The notes: generated by a model not told the origin, from the sequence alone. A DNA stretch of 39,281 nucleotides from Candidatus Nomurabacteria bacterium (GCA_026395915.1 JAPLXU010000009.1:1-39281); one strand, 5' to 3'; counted from the first letter of the stretch, positions 31,159 to 37,503 are shown. Translations and numbers: made by a program.

Positions 31159-31704
31159 TTATTCAAGTTTGTATTTCCACCCCGGTTTCCATGATTTAGT
31201 TTTTCTCCAATCATCTTTCAGGGCTTCTTTCCAAGTCTTCCCTTTGAGCAAAACATCTAGCGCGAGTTGTGGCGCTTTGTGAGCGACGATGGCGACATTC
31301 TTACCGTCATAATTATTTTTTAGAAATTCAAGAAAATCAGCCACTCTGTTTTTCACATCTTCATAACTTTCCCCTTCCGGAAATCTTTTCATTATGCATT
31401 CCTCTTCGCACATCGGTTCGACTATGCTTGAAGGACTAGCATTTAATTCCCCATAATTGCATTCACGCAACCTACTATCCGTTACAATTGGAGCCATTCC
31501 CTTGAAAGCTAAGTTTGCCGAGTCCACAGCTCTTTTCAAATCTGAACAAAAAATAACATCAAACTTCTCGACGACTTGATTTCTTAATTCGATAGATTGT
31601 CTTATCCCCAATTCCGAAAGTTCAACATCATGCCACCCTGATGAAATCTCTTTTTCATTATCAGTCGTTGTCCCATGAACAAAGTATGTAATTTGAATTG
31701 ACAT
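31159..31704 (-). CDS. Histidine-phosphatase-fold protein lacking the Arg of the RHG motif
   Basis: 181 residues. The fold is clear: WHDVELSELGIRQS, CSDLKRAVDSA with Arg58, ECNYGE, FPEGESYEDVKNRVADFL and VAHKAP with the second His142. The N-terminal motif reads YFVHGTTTDNE instead of (V)RHGE, so His10 is kept but the preceding catalytic Arg codon is missing without disturbing the frame. I recall similar VHGTTTDNE proteins, so this may be a subfamily rather than a mutation. It lies 11 nt downstream of the OLD-like gene and is probably co-transcribed with it. Confidence 0.78.
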   Translation of the reverse strand: MSIQITYFVHGTTTDNEKEISSGWHDVELSELGIRQSIELRNQVVEKFDVIFCSDLKRAVDSANLAFKGMAPIVTDSRLRECNYGELNASPSSIVEPMCEEECIMKRFPEGESYEDVKNRVADFLEFLKNNYDGKNVAIVAHKAPQLALDVLLKGKTWKEALKDDWRKTKSWKPGWKYKLE

Positions 31705-31715
31705 AAGTTTATTAT

Positions 31716-32933
31716 TTATTTATTGAAATAATCAATAACTGATTTGATTTTTTCTCTAAAGTCATCACCGTATTTGTTACTTTTTGGTTCTAAAGAACAT
31801 TCACCTGTCTTTTCATTAAAAGAAAAGGCTCCTATTTTCGGTTTCTCCCCATATTTATCTCTTATATCTTCAGCTAAGAGTTTTTCTATTTGATATTGAG
31901 AGGGATATTTTTCTTTACATTTTTTATAGTGTATGTTTCCTTCATCATCATTATCGAAAAGAACTGATATTTTAGGAATTTTTAAATCGTGACATAAATC
32001 TAATATTTTTTCGATTTTAGATGCTCCTCCAGCTCCGTAACCAAAAAAAGTAAAGTCGCATTCTATTTTAGAATTATTTAAATATCGAGAGATGAGCCCT
32101 ACATCTTCTTGACCTTCTAATATAAAAACTTTATTTGAAAAAAATATATTTTTTGTTTCAACACCGTTTAGATGAGGACGCCTTCCGCCTGGCTTATTTA
32201 TCAACTTTGCAGTATCTGGATTTTTAAACCCTCCGACAAAAGATTCATTGCCTTGTTCATTTTTGTTCAACTTTATTATCGAAGCTCCATTTTCAAGATA
32301 ACTCCAATCAATGAAATATGGGGAGTGAGTAGTAATAAAGATTTGTTTTGTCTTTGCTAATTCAGCTAGTTCTTTCAAGAGCCTTATTTGAGTGTTAGGA
32401 TCAAGATATGCTTCTGGCTCTTCAATATAGTATATATCGTAATGTCGCGGTTTATCTACATACGCTTCACCAATTTCATGCATAAGTATACCAAACTTAG
32501 CTTCACCAGTACCACAATTCGTAACTGTTTTTGGGTACAATCTATTAAATCTATCTTTCGCGATTAACTTTTTCTGTAATCCTCCATTTGAAAGCACTTC
32601 TTCTTGTTCTTCTGAATTAGACAAATAATCTTTTTGCAATAATGAAATATTTTTATCAGTGAAGTATCCAAAACGTATTAATTTATTTATTTCTAAATTA
32701 TTTTCATCAAATAGTTGACTGGCAGACACAGTAATTGAATTATCTATTTTTGCCAAAGGAGAATTATCTCGAAAAGTAATCACCTGTAAAAAAGCTGTCT
32801 TACCAGCACCTGATTTACCGACAATAAAATTAATACCACTACCTTCTTTTTCCTTGTCAGGTAAAGAAAAATCAATTTCACATTTATCTATTAACGGATG
32901 TTTTTCATTTATTATAATTTTCGTGATAAACAT
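31716..32933 (-). CDS. OLD-like AAA/ABC ATPase with TOPRIM domain
   Basis: 405 residues. Walker A GKSGAGKT (39-46), an ABC-type signature near GTGEAKFG (141-148), Walker B with EEPEAYLDP (171-179) and a His switch in TTHSPYF (H203) make an ABC-class ATPase. A TOPRIM domain follows with E273 in ILEGQED and the DxD-type site in LFDNDDEG (327-331). This is the OLD family layout; OLD proteins are nucleases in anti-phage systems such as Gabija (GajA) and act alone in phage P2. No helicase or other known partner is present; the neighbour is the variant phosphatase. It lies downstream of tRNA-Gln on the same strand. Confidence 0.82.
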   Translation of the reverse strand: MFITKIIINEKHPLIDKCEIDFSLPDKEKEGSGINFIVGKSGAGKTAFLQVITFRDNSPLAKIDNSITVSASQLFDENNLEINKLIRFGYFTDKNISLLQKDYLSNSEEQEEVLSNGGLQKKLIAKDRFNRLYPKTVTNCGTGEAKFGILMHEIGEAYVDKPRHYDIYYIEEPEAYLDPNTQIRLLKELAELAKTKQIFITTHSPYFIDWSYLENGASIIKLNKNEQGNESFVGGFKNPDTAKLINKPGGRRPHLNGVETKNIFFSNKVFILEGQEDVGLISRYLNNSKIECDFTFFGYGAGGASKIEKILDLCHDLKIPKISVLFDNDDEGNIHYKKCKEKYPSQYQIEKLLAEDIRDKYGEKPKIGAFSFNEKTGECSLEPKSNKYGDDFREKIKSVIDYFNK

Positions 32934-32977
32934 TTGATTGGAATCTATAATAAACTTTTAATATAAAATCTTACGAG

Positions 32978-33048
32978 CTGCGGGACTTGGATTCGAACCA
33001 AAATTTTCGCTTTCAGAGAGCGACGGCCTACCCTTAGCCGATCCCGCA
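32978..33048 (-). tRNA. tRNA-Gln (CUG anticodon)
   Basis: 71 nt, CCA not encoded. Acceptor TGCGGGA pairs with TCCCGCA (U1-A72, with G73, identity features of tRNA-Gln). The short D-arm GGC/GCC has loop TAAGGGTAG, the anticodon stem TCGCT/AGCGA closes loop CTCTGAA with anticodon CTG, and the T-arm TTTGG/CCAAG has loop TTCGAAT. It begins 2 nt after the stop codon of the homing-endonuclease gene. Confidence 0.9.
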
Positions 33049-33050
33049 AT

Positions 33051-33749
33051 TTAATATTTTCGAAATTCAATCAATTTAATAAACTCAGATACTTCTTTTT
33101 TCCTTGATAACTGAATCATGTATTTGCTCTTGTGGGGATGAAATCCAAGTTTAGAAACCAACTTAAACACATTTTCCAACATAGAAACATTTCTGTTAGA
33201 AAACTGAACTTTATATGTGTAAGTGGCTTTGTGAACAGAGTAAGAACCTTCTGCTTCATATAACCCCCTAAGATACCTTACTATATACTTTTTATCTGAA
33301 ATAATCCATCTAGGTATGACTATTTTAAGATTTGCTCTTGGACTAAATGGAACTCCAAGACGCTCGCTTATTAATTTTTGATAAATACGTATCCTCACGC
33401 AATTTTTTCCTGAATGTTGTTTCGTAGTCGGTTTTTTGTTAAATATCTTTTCTATCAACAGAGAATACCTATTAATAAAACCTGGATTATTTGAATTAGA
33501 AAATATCGATAATTCTTCTGCCCTTGGATATGATCTGATGTGACCATCACCCAACACAACGCCAATGAGTTCAGCTAGGTCTCCATCTTTTTCTAAAGGC
33601 AGATATTCTGACTTTATTTTGCCTTCCATTTTCATTTTATCTCTCCAAATTTTAAAATTATCAATTCTTTTTTCTTTCATGGTATCAGAAATTTTTTTAA
33701 CCGAAAGATTTGTGTATTTAGTTTTGCCTTTGTTCCAATTACTTGGCAT
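33051..33749 (-). CDS. LAGLIDADG-type homing endonuclease-like protein
   Basis: 232 residues from ATG 33749. The N-terminal region (NWNKGKTKY, then a Lys-rich helix with SVKKISDTMKEKRIDNF) resembles DNA-binding modules of homing enzymes. Two LAGLIDADG motifs follow, LAELIGVVLGDGH (58-70, Asp68) and YLRGLYEAEGSY (159-170, acidic Glu165/Glu167), as in single-chain two-motif enzymes. The protein is free-standing, not inside an intron or intein. A frame extension to 33827 is rejected because the -10 box TGC-TATTAT lies in it 6 nt before 33749. tRNA-Gln starts 2 nt after the stop. Confidence 0.83.
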   Translation of the reverse strand: MPSNWNKGKTKYTNLSVKKISDTMKEKRIDNFKIWRDKMKMEGKIKSEYLPLEKDGDLAELIGVVLGDGHIRSYPRAEELSIFSNSNNPGFINRYSLLIEKIFNKKPTTKQHSGKNCVRIRIYQKLISERLGVPFSPRANLKIVIPRWIISDKKYIVRYLRGLYEAEGSYSVHKATYTYKVQFSNRNVSMLENVFKLVSKLGFHPHKSKYMIQLSRKKEVSEFIKLIEFRKY

Positions 33750-33755
33750 ATTAAT

Positions 33756-33764
33756 ATAATAGCA
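33756..33764 (-). promoter_or_regulatory. Extended -10 promoter, leaderless type, for 33749
   Basis: Minus strand TGC-TATTAT, then 6 nt (attaat), then ATG 33749. It would also transcribe tRNA-Gln. Confidence 0.55.
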
Positions 33765-33805
33765 CATTTTCCTACCATTAGACGATAATTCGTTATGATA
33801 CAACA

Positions 33806-33904
33806 ATGAACGGCTCAAATCCACCATTTGAGCCGTTTGAGATTGACTTTAAAAACTTAATGAGTAGCATACTATTTAGATGTAGAAAGAGAAAAAGCCT
33901 ATGA
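33806..33904 (+). CDS. Possible 32-residue leader peptide
   Basis: ATG 33806 to TGA 33902-33904. A TATGAT box (33794-33799) ends exactly 6 nt before this ATG, the leaderless arrangement used across the window. The stop overlaps the next gene start as ATGA, implying coupling. A perfect 12-bp hairpin covers codons 2-11. The peptide starts MNGSNPPFEPFEID and ends basic (FRCRKRKSL). It could be a regulatory upstream frame; coding is unproven. Confidence 0.4.
   Translation: MNGSNPPFEPFEIDFKNLMSSILFRCRKRKSL
33809..33837. promoter_or_regulatory. Perfect 12-bp hairpin in front of 33901
   Basis: Arms AACGGCTCAAAT and ATTTGAGCCGTT with a 5-nt loop (ccacc). It lies between the divergent genes 33749 and 33901 and inside the small upstream frame. 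No gene ends here and the T-content after it is low, so a leader or operator role is more likely than termination. Confidence 0.55.
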
Positions 33905-34137
33905 AAGAAGAAATTGACTATGGTCCAGTGGGACCTGAACTGGCAAGAGTCCTTAAGAAAATGCGGGAGACGATGTCACCGGATCAACTTCTGATACTGG
34001 CGAAACTTATTGCTCGCACGGTAGCTACGGATGGCAACGAGCAGGAGAAAATAATCGGACACGCCGTCGACGAGATCATCACGGCTCACTTCCATGAGAA
34101 GTTCTCGCCATCTGGATCGGGACCATCGCGGAATTAA
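33901..34137 (+). CDS. Small unknown protein (78 aa)
   Basis: A soluble helical protein with PVGPELARVLKKM, SPDQLLILAKLIARTV and KIIGHAVDEIITAHFHEKF, ending in a Gly/Ser/Pro-rich tail. No family recognised. Its codons are more GC-rich than those of neighbours. The start overlaps the stop of the upstream small frame (ATGA), and only a weak purine-rich stretch precedes it. A strong terminator follows at once, so it is a self-contained unit like the HD/Nudix pair. Confidence 0.6.
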   Translation: MKEEIDYGPVGPELARVLKKMRETMSPDQLLILAKLIARTVATDGNEQEKIIGHAVDEIITAHFHEKFSPSGSGPSRN

Positions 34138-34138
34138 T

Positions 34139-34184
34139 GACCGCCTTAACAACTTAGACCGTTGAAAGGCGGTCTTCGTTTTTT
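34139..34184 (+). terminator. Intrinsic terminator of 33901-34137
   Basis: Stem GACCGCCTT with AAGGCGGTC, then ttcgtttttt. The stem begins 1 nt after the stop codon. Confidence 0.8.
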
Positions 34185-34186
34185 AT

Positions 34187-34215
34187 ACAATAGCAAGGAC
34201 AGTCCTTGCTATTGT
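34187..34215. repeat. Palindromic repeat, copy 2 (10-1-10 core)
   Basis: Same core as copy 1 (TAGCAAGGAC, central a, GTCCTTGCTA), extended by four pairs (ACAA/TTGT) to 29 nt. It lies between the terminator of 33901 and the promoter of the IMPase gene. Confidence 0.7.
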
Positions 34216-34233
34216 CGCGCTTTTGGTTTTGTT

Positions 34234-34242
34234 TGGTATAAT
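34234..34242 (+). promoter_or_regulatory. Extended -10 promoter, leaderless type, for 34249
   Basis: TGG-TATAAT, then 6 nt (taaaag), then ATG 34249. Confidence 0.62.
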
Positions 34243-34248
34243 TAAAAG

Positions 34249-35115
34249 ATGGAAAATATTGCAGAAAAAGTATTACCTATTATAAAAAAGACGCGTGAAA
34301 TTACCTTGCCTCATTTTGGGAACATAGAAATTCTTGAACATAAAACTAAAAATGTTCATGACATAGTCACAAAGATAGACCAAGAAACTGAAAAATATTT
34401 GGAAAAAGAGCTTAAAAAACTTTGCCCTAATATTCCATTTATTGGTGAAGAGTTTGGCGGTGATAGAAAAGCAAAAAAATTCTGGCTAGTTGATCCGATA
34501 GATGGAACAAGCCTATATTCGAGAGGTATGCCTTTTTGCACGACAATGCTTGCTCTGATAGAAAATGGCGAGGTAACCTTTGCAGTTATTTATGATTTTG
34601 TCAGAGATATAATTTACCATGCAGAAAAAGGAAAAGGCGCTTATAAAAATGATGTCCGAATACACGTGAGTGATAGGCCAGTCAGCGATTCATACATCGG
34701 TTGGGAAACACATTTAGATAAACCTGAAAATCTAAAAATCGTTCTTGAATTGCGAAAATTCTCAGCTCTCTTTAAGACAATGTGCGCCGGTTATGAGTAT
34801 GCCATGGTCGCTGAAGGAAAATTAGACGGCAGAATTACATTTGATCCTTGGGGAAAAGATTACGATTTTGCTCCTGGCTCTCTCCTTGTGAAAGAAGCTG
34901 GCGGCTTCGTCACAAATTTAGGAAGCAAAAATTATGATTATAAAAATTTTGATTTTATAGTGGCTAATTTGCCCCTGTATAGACTCGCAAAGACTCGCAA
35001 GAACGGTTCTTGCGAAATTGCGAAATTCTTGCGAAATTCATGGCGAGGAAGTCATTGCCAAAATCAAAGAACTGATAAAAGCGGGAAACATTCGCCGAAT
35101 CATATTAAAGAATGA
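34249..35115 (+). CDS. Inositol monophosphatase family protein with an aberrant C-terminal tail
   Basis: 288 residues. Metal-site motifs are intact: GEEFGG (66-71), WLVDPIDGTSLY (79-90, Asp82 and Asp85) and WGKDYDFAPG near 205. The family hydrolyses inositol phosphate, 3'-phosphoadenosine phosphates or sugar phosphates. The conserved domain ends at about residue 244 (FIVANLPLY). The last 45 residues read through a 21-nt palindrome and then the first 98 nt of the DUF4342 gene in another frame, so they are not family sequence. The enzyme may still be active because the active site lies earlier. It has its own promoter. Confidence 0.83.
   Translation: MENIAEKVLPIIKKTREITLPHFGNIEILEHKTKNVHDIVTKIDQETEKYLEKELKKLCPNIPFIGEEFGGDRKAKKFWLVDPIDGTSLYSRGMPFCTTMLALIENGEVTFAVIYDFVRDIIYHAEKGKGAYKNDVRIHVSDRPVSDSYIGWETHLDKPENLKIVLELRKFSALFKTMCAGYEYAMVAEGKLDGRITFDPWGKDYDFAPGSLLVKEAGGFVTNLGSKNYDYKNFDFIVANLPLYRLAKTRKNGSCEIAKFLRNSWRGSHCQNQRTDKSGKHSPNHIKE
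34995..35015. repeat. Palindromic repeat, variant copy 3, inside the IMPase 3' end
   Basis: TCGCAAGAAC, central g, GTTCTTGCGA: same 10-1-10 layout as copies 1 and 2, with two paired base changes in each arm. It is preceded by the direct repeat AGACTCGCAA twice (34981-35000) and followed by TTGCGAAATT repeats (35011-35039). Confidence 0.6.
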
Positions 35116-35251
35116 TAAGGGTGAAACTATCATAGAAATCCCTCTAACTTTTGCCGTGGTGGGCACATTAGTAGCCCCAGCCCTAGCTGCGATAGGAGCA
35201 GTCGCAGCATTACTTACCCGTTGCACAATTATAGTTGAACGCAAGGTCTAG
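35018..35251 (+). CDS. DUF4342 family protein
   Basis: 77 residues. The family pattern is complete from about residue 9: GEEVIAKIKELIKAGNIRRIIL, then ETIIEIPLTFAVVG and a hydrophobic helix LVAPALAAIGAVAALLT before IIVER. DUF4342 proteins are small, with one amphipathic and one hydrophobic helix; function is unknown. No ATG is available, and the best start is TTG 35018, inside the repeat tract at the IMPase end. The frame overlaps IMPase by 98 nt in a different phase, suggesting that the junction was rebuilt by the palindrome insertion. Confidence 0.75.
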   Translation: MRNSCEIHGEEVIAKIKELIKAGNIRRIILKNDKGETIIEIPLTFAVVGTLVAPALAAIGAVAALLTRCTIIVERKV

Positions 35252-35297
35252 GTTCGAGTATCTAAAGAAATATCGAATAAACTTGCTCTAGTTTTTC

Positions 35298-35306
35298 TGT
35301 TATAAT
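35298..35306 (+). promoter_or_regulatory. Extended -10 promoter, leaderless type, for 35313
   Basis: TGT-TATAAT, then 6 nt (caatcc), then ATG 35313. Confidence 0.62.
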
Positions 35307-35312
35307 CAATCC

Positions 35313-35846
35313 ATGATCTATTTCGTAAGACACGGCTTAAGCGAAGCAAATGCAAAAAAGATCTTTGCCGGCCAGAGAGACGATTCTGTCTTGATAGATA
35401 AGGGAAGAGAACAAGCAAAAGAGACAGCAAAGAAAATAAAAGAAGATGGGATTAAAATACACAAAATTGTTTCTTCTCCTTCCAAAAGAACTCACGAGAC
35501 GGCGAAAATTATTGCTGAAGAATTGGGACTTAACATTTCCGACATAGTACTAGATAAGCGCATCACCGAATATGACATGGGCAGTATTTCTGGAACTCCT
35601 TGGGGAATAATCACATCTAAAATTTTGATTGGGGCTGAAAACGCAGAAGACCCCATCGGTTTTCATGATCGTGTTCATTCTTGTGTGAAAGAATTATCTC
35701 AGTCATCCGAGAATATTTTATTGGTTAGCCATGCCGGAGTTGGCAGAATGCTAGAAATTATTAAGATGAATGGAGACAAGAAACTTTTTTATGATTTGCC
35801 ACCCTATCCTAACGCTTCAATTATTGAAATTGATTGGATATCATAG
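35313..35846 (+). CDS. Histidine phosphatase family protein
   Basis: 177 residues with an intact RHG motif at 6-8 (YFVRHGLSEAN), LIDKGREQAKETA, SSPSKRTHETAKI with the pocket Arg, TEYDMG, and VSHAGVGRM with the second His. It is typical of small phosphatases acting on phospho-sugars or nucleotides; the substrate is not visible. It is monocistronic, with its own leaderless promoter and another promoter immediately behind. Confidence 0.86.
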   Translation: MIYFVRHGLSEANAKKIFAGQRDDSVLIDKGREQAKETAKKIKEDGIKIHKIVSSPSKRTHETAKIIAEELGLNISDIVLDKRITEYDMGSISGTPWGIITSKILIGAENAEDPIGFHDRVHSCVKELSQSSENILLVSHAGVGRMLEIIKMNGDKKLFYDLPPYPNASIIEIDWIS

Positions 35847-35855
35847 AAAATAATT

Positions 35856-35864
35856 TGATATAAT
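35856..35864 (+). promoter_or_regulatory. Extended -10 promoter, leaderless type, for 35871
   Basis: TGA-TATAAT, then 6 nt (taaaaa), then ATG 35871. Confidence 0.62.
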
Positions 35865-35870
35865 TAAAAA

Positions 35871-36410
35871 ATGGAAAAAATCACACATCAGGGAAAAATA
35901 ATTGAGGTCGTTCAAAAGGAAGTTGAACACAACGGCAAAACTCAAACTTTTGAATTTGCCCGCCGCTCCCCTGGCACACGTTTGATTATTCCAAAGGGAA
36001 ACAAAATACTTTTGTCGAAAGAGTTCAGGCATGAAATCAACGGATACGACTATCGCCTCCCCGGCGGAAAAGTTTATGATTCTTTGGAAGAATACAACAA
36101 AGCGATAGAATCAAAATTGGATATAAATGAATCGGCAAAAAATGCCGCCATAAAAGAAGCGCAAGAAGAAGTAGGGATTGAAGTGAAAGATATTTCTTTT
36201 TTCCATAAATCAATCTGCGGGGCGACAGTAGTTTGGGATTTGTTTTATTTTATCGTGAATGATTTTGATGAAGTTTCTCAGCAATTAGAACATGGCGAAG
36301 ACATTACAATCGAATCGGTTGATCGCAATGTTGCAAAAGAAATGTGCTTGAATGGAAAAATCAGTGAAGAACGCAGCGCTCTTGTTTTGTTGCGGTATTT
36401 GAGTAGTTAA
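35871..36410 (+). CDS. Nudix hydrolase, ADP-ribose-pyrophosphatase-like, with inserted Nudix box
   Basis: 179 residues. The N-terminal strand set and FEFARRSPGTRLIIP match the ADP-ribose pyrophosphatase group. The Nudix box begins YRLPGGKV (61-68), is interrupted by about 17 extra residues, then continues ESAKNAAIKEAQEEVGI (87-103), where the usual Arg before the first Glu is Lys95. Such an insertion is known to me in CPR relatives, so I treat it as functional. ADP-ribose or a nucleotide sugar is the probable substrate. Confidence 0.78.
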   Translation: MEKITHQGKIIEVVQKEVEHNGKTQTFEFARRSPGTRLIIPKGNKILLSKEFRHEINGYDYRLPGGKVYDSLEEYNKAIESKLDINESAKNAAIKEAQEEVGIEVKDISFFHKSICGATVVWDLFYFIVNDFDEVSQQLEHGEDITIESVDRNVAKEMCLNGKISEERSALVLLRYLSS

Positions 36411-36435
36411 AGTTCTACTTTGCTACTTATAAATC

Positions 36436-36444
36436 TGATATAAT
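36436..36444 (+). promoter_or_regulatory. Extended -10 promoter, leaderless type, for 36451
   Basis: TGA-TATAAT, then 6 nt (aaaaac), then ATG 36451. Confidence 0.62.
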
Positions 36445-36450
36445 AAAAAC

Positions 36451-36969
36451 ATGAAAATAGCAATCGCAACAGGAAGTGAATTAAAAATCAGAGCATTGAA
36501 AAAAGCTCTCGAAACTCTTAATATAAACGCTGAAATAATATCAGGTAAGACGGATTCAAAAATATCTAAACAACCTTTTGGATATGAAGAAACAATACAA
36601 GGCGCTCTTAATCGAGTCACACAATGCAAACAAAACTTTAATCCTGACATTGCTATAGCAATCGAAAGCGGGCTTATTGAAATCAGCGGAGATCATTTTG
36701 ATATAGCTTGCATTTATGCCATTTCAAAAGAAAATAAAAAGTCTATTGCGTTTAGTTCCGGCTACTTTGTACCAGGCTGGATGATAAAAGAAATAAAGGA
36801 AAAAGATACAGAACTTGGCGAGATTACCCGAAGACTTTCAGGTGATACAGACAAGGATCCCTTGAAATACCTCTCCGGTAATTCAATCAAGCGAGAAGAT
36901 CTGCTATCCCAAGCAATTATCCTTGCTCTAGTTAAGCTGTTTAACGAAAATAAATACACACAACAATGA
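36451..36969 (+). CDS. Inosine/xanthosine triphosphatase (YjjX/DUF84 family)
   Basis: 172 residues. Family features are KIAIATGSELKIRALKKAL at the start, SKISKQPFGYEETIQGALNR, IAIAIESGL and GEITRRLSGDTDKDP. YjjX removes non-canonical purine nucleotides (ITP/XTP) from the pool. It overlaps the next gene by 4 nt (ATGA), so both are made together. It is part of a run of sanitation-type enzymes from 34249 to 37394. Confidence 0.82.
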   Translation: MKIAIATGSELKIRALKKALETLNINAEIISGKTDSKISKQPFGYEETIQGALNRVTQCKQNFNPDIAIAIESGLIEISGDHFDIACIYAISKENKKSIAFSSGYFVPGWMIKEIKEKDTELGEITRRLSGDTDKDPLKYLSGNSIKREDLLSQAIILALVKLFNENKYTQQ

Positions 36970-37394
36970 AAATCACAGTCTGCGGGAGCATAAAATTTGC
37001 AAAGAATTTAGTTGAAGTCTATCGAGAACTCGAGAAACTCGGTCACGAGCCTTTGATGCATGAGCAGATGTTTGGGCTGGCAGACGGAACTGCTGGTCAA
37101 CTCAAAGACAAAGCGAATGGTCTCGAAACTAGCGAAATAAAAATAAAATATAATTATATAAAATGGTGGTATAGTTGCATCTTGAAAAGCGATGCGATTT
37201 TAGTTTGTAATTTTGACAAAAATGGAATTGAAAATTATGTGGGCGGAAACACTCTCATGGAAATAGGCTTCGCTTATGTGAATAATAAAAAAATATTTTT
37301 ATTGAATCCAATTCCGGAAAAAGTTTCTTACACCGACGAGATAAAAACAATGGTTGACATTGTATTGAATGGAGATTTAAAGGGTATCAAATAA
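36966..37394 (+). CDS. Nucleoside 2-deoxyribosyltransferase-like protein
   Basis: 142 residues. A Rossmann-like start (KITVCGSIKFAKNLVEVYREL) and the segment SDAILVCNFDKNG followed by YVGGNTLMEIGFAYVNNKKIFLL fit the nucleoside deoxyribosyltransferase-like superfamily, in which the Glu of MEIGFA is the catalytic nucleophile. True transferases exchange bases on deoxyribose; related hydrolases cleave dNMPs. Coupling to YjjX supports a nucleotide-salvage or sanitation role. The 109 nt after it contain no gene; I see only AT-rich sequence there. Confidence 0.7.
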   Translation: MKITVCGSIKFAKNLVEVYRELEKLGHEPLMHEQMFGLADGTAGQLKDKANGLETSEIKIKYNYIKWWYSCILKSDAILVCNFDKNGIENYVGGNTLMEIGFAYVNNKKIFLLNPIPEKVSYTDEIKTMVDIVLNGDLKGIK

Positions 37395-37503
37395 TTAAAG
37401 AACTCGATTTCACAATGATTTCATAATGTAAAAGCTATCATTGCGGCATAGTCGTTATTATTAATTTTTTTTATTAATTTTAACTTTATCTAGAAAAAAT
37501 ATT

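Noticed and set aside
33051-33749. Homing endonuclease as part of an intron in tRNA-Gln
   Set aside because: The tRNA is uninterrupted and complete; the gene lies entirely 5' of it.
37395-37503. Weak stem AATGAT/ATCATT followed by T-rich DNA
   Set aside because: The stem is only 6 bp of A/T with a 17-nt loop, and the T-tract is 20 nt away; it cannot be called a terminator.
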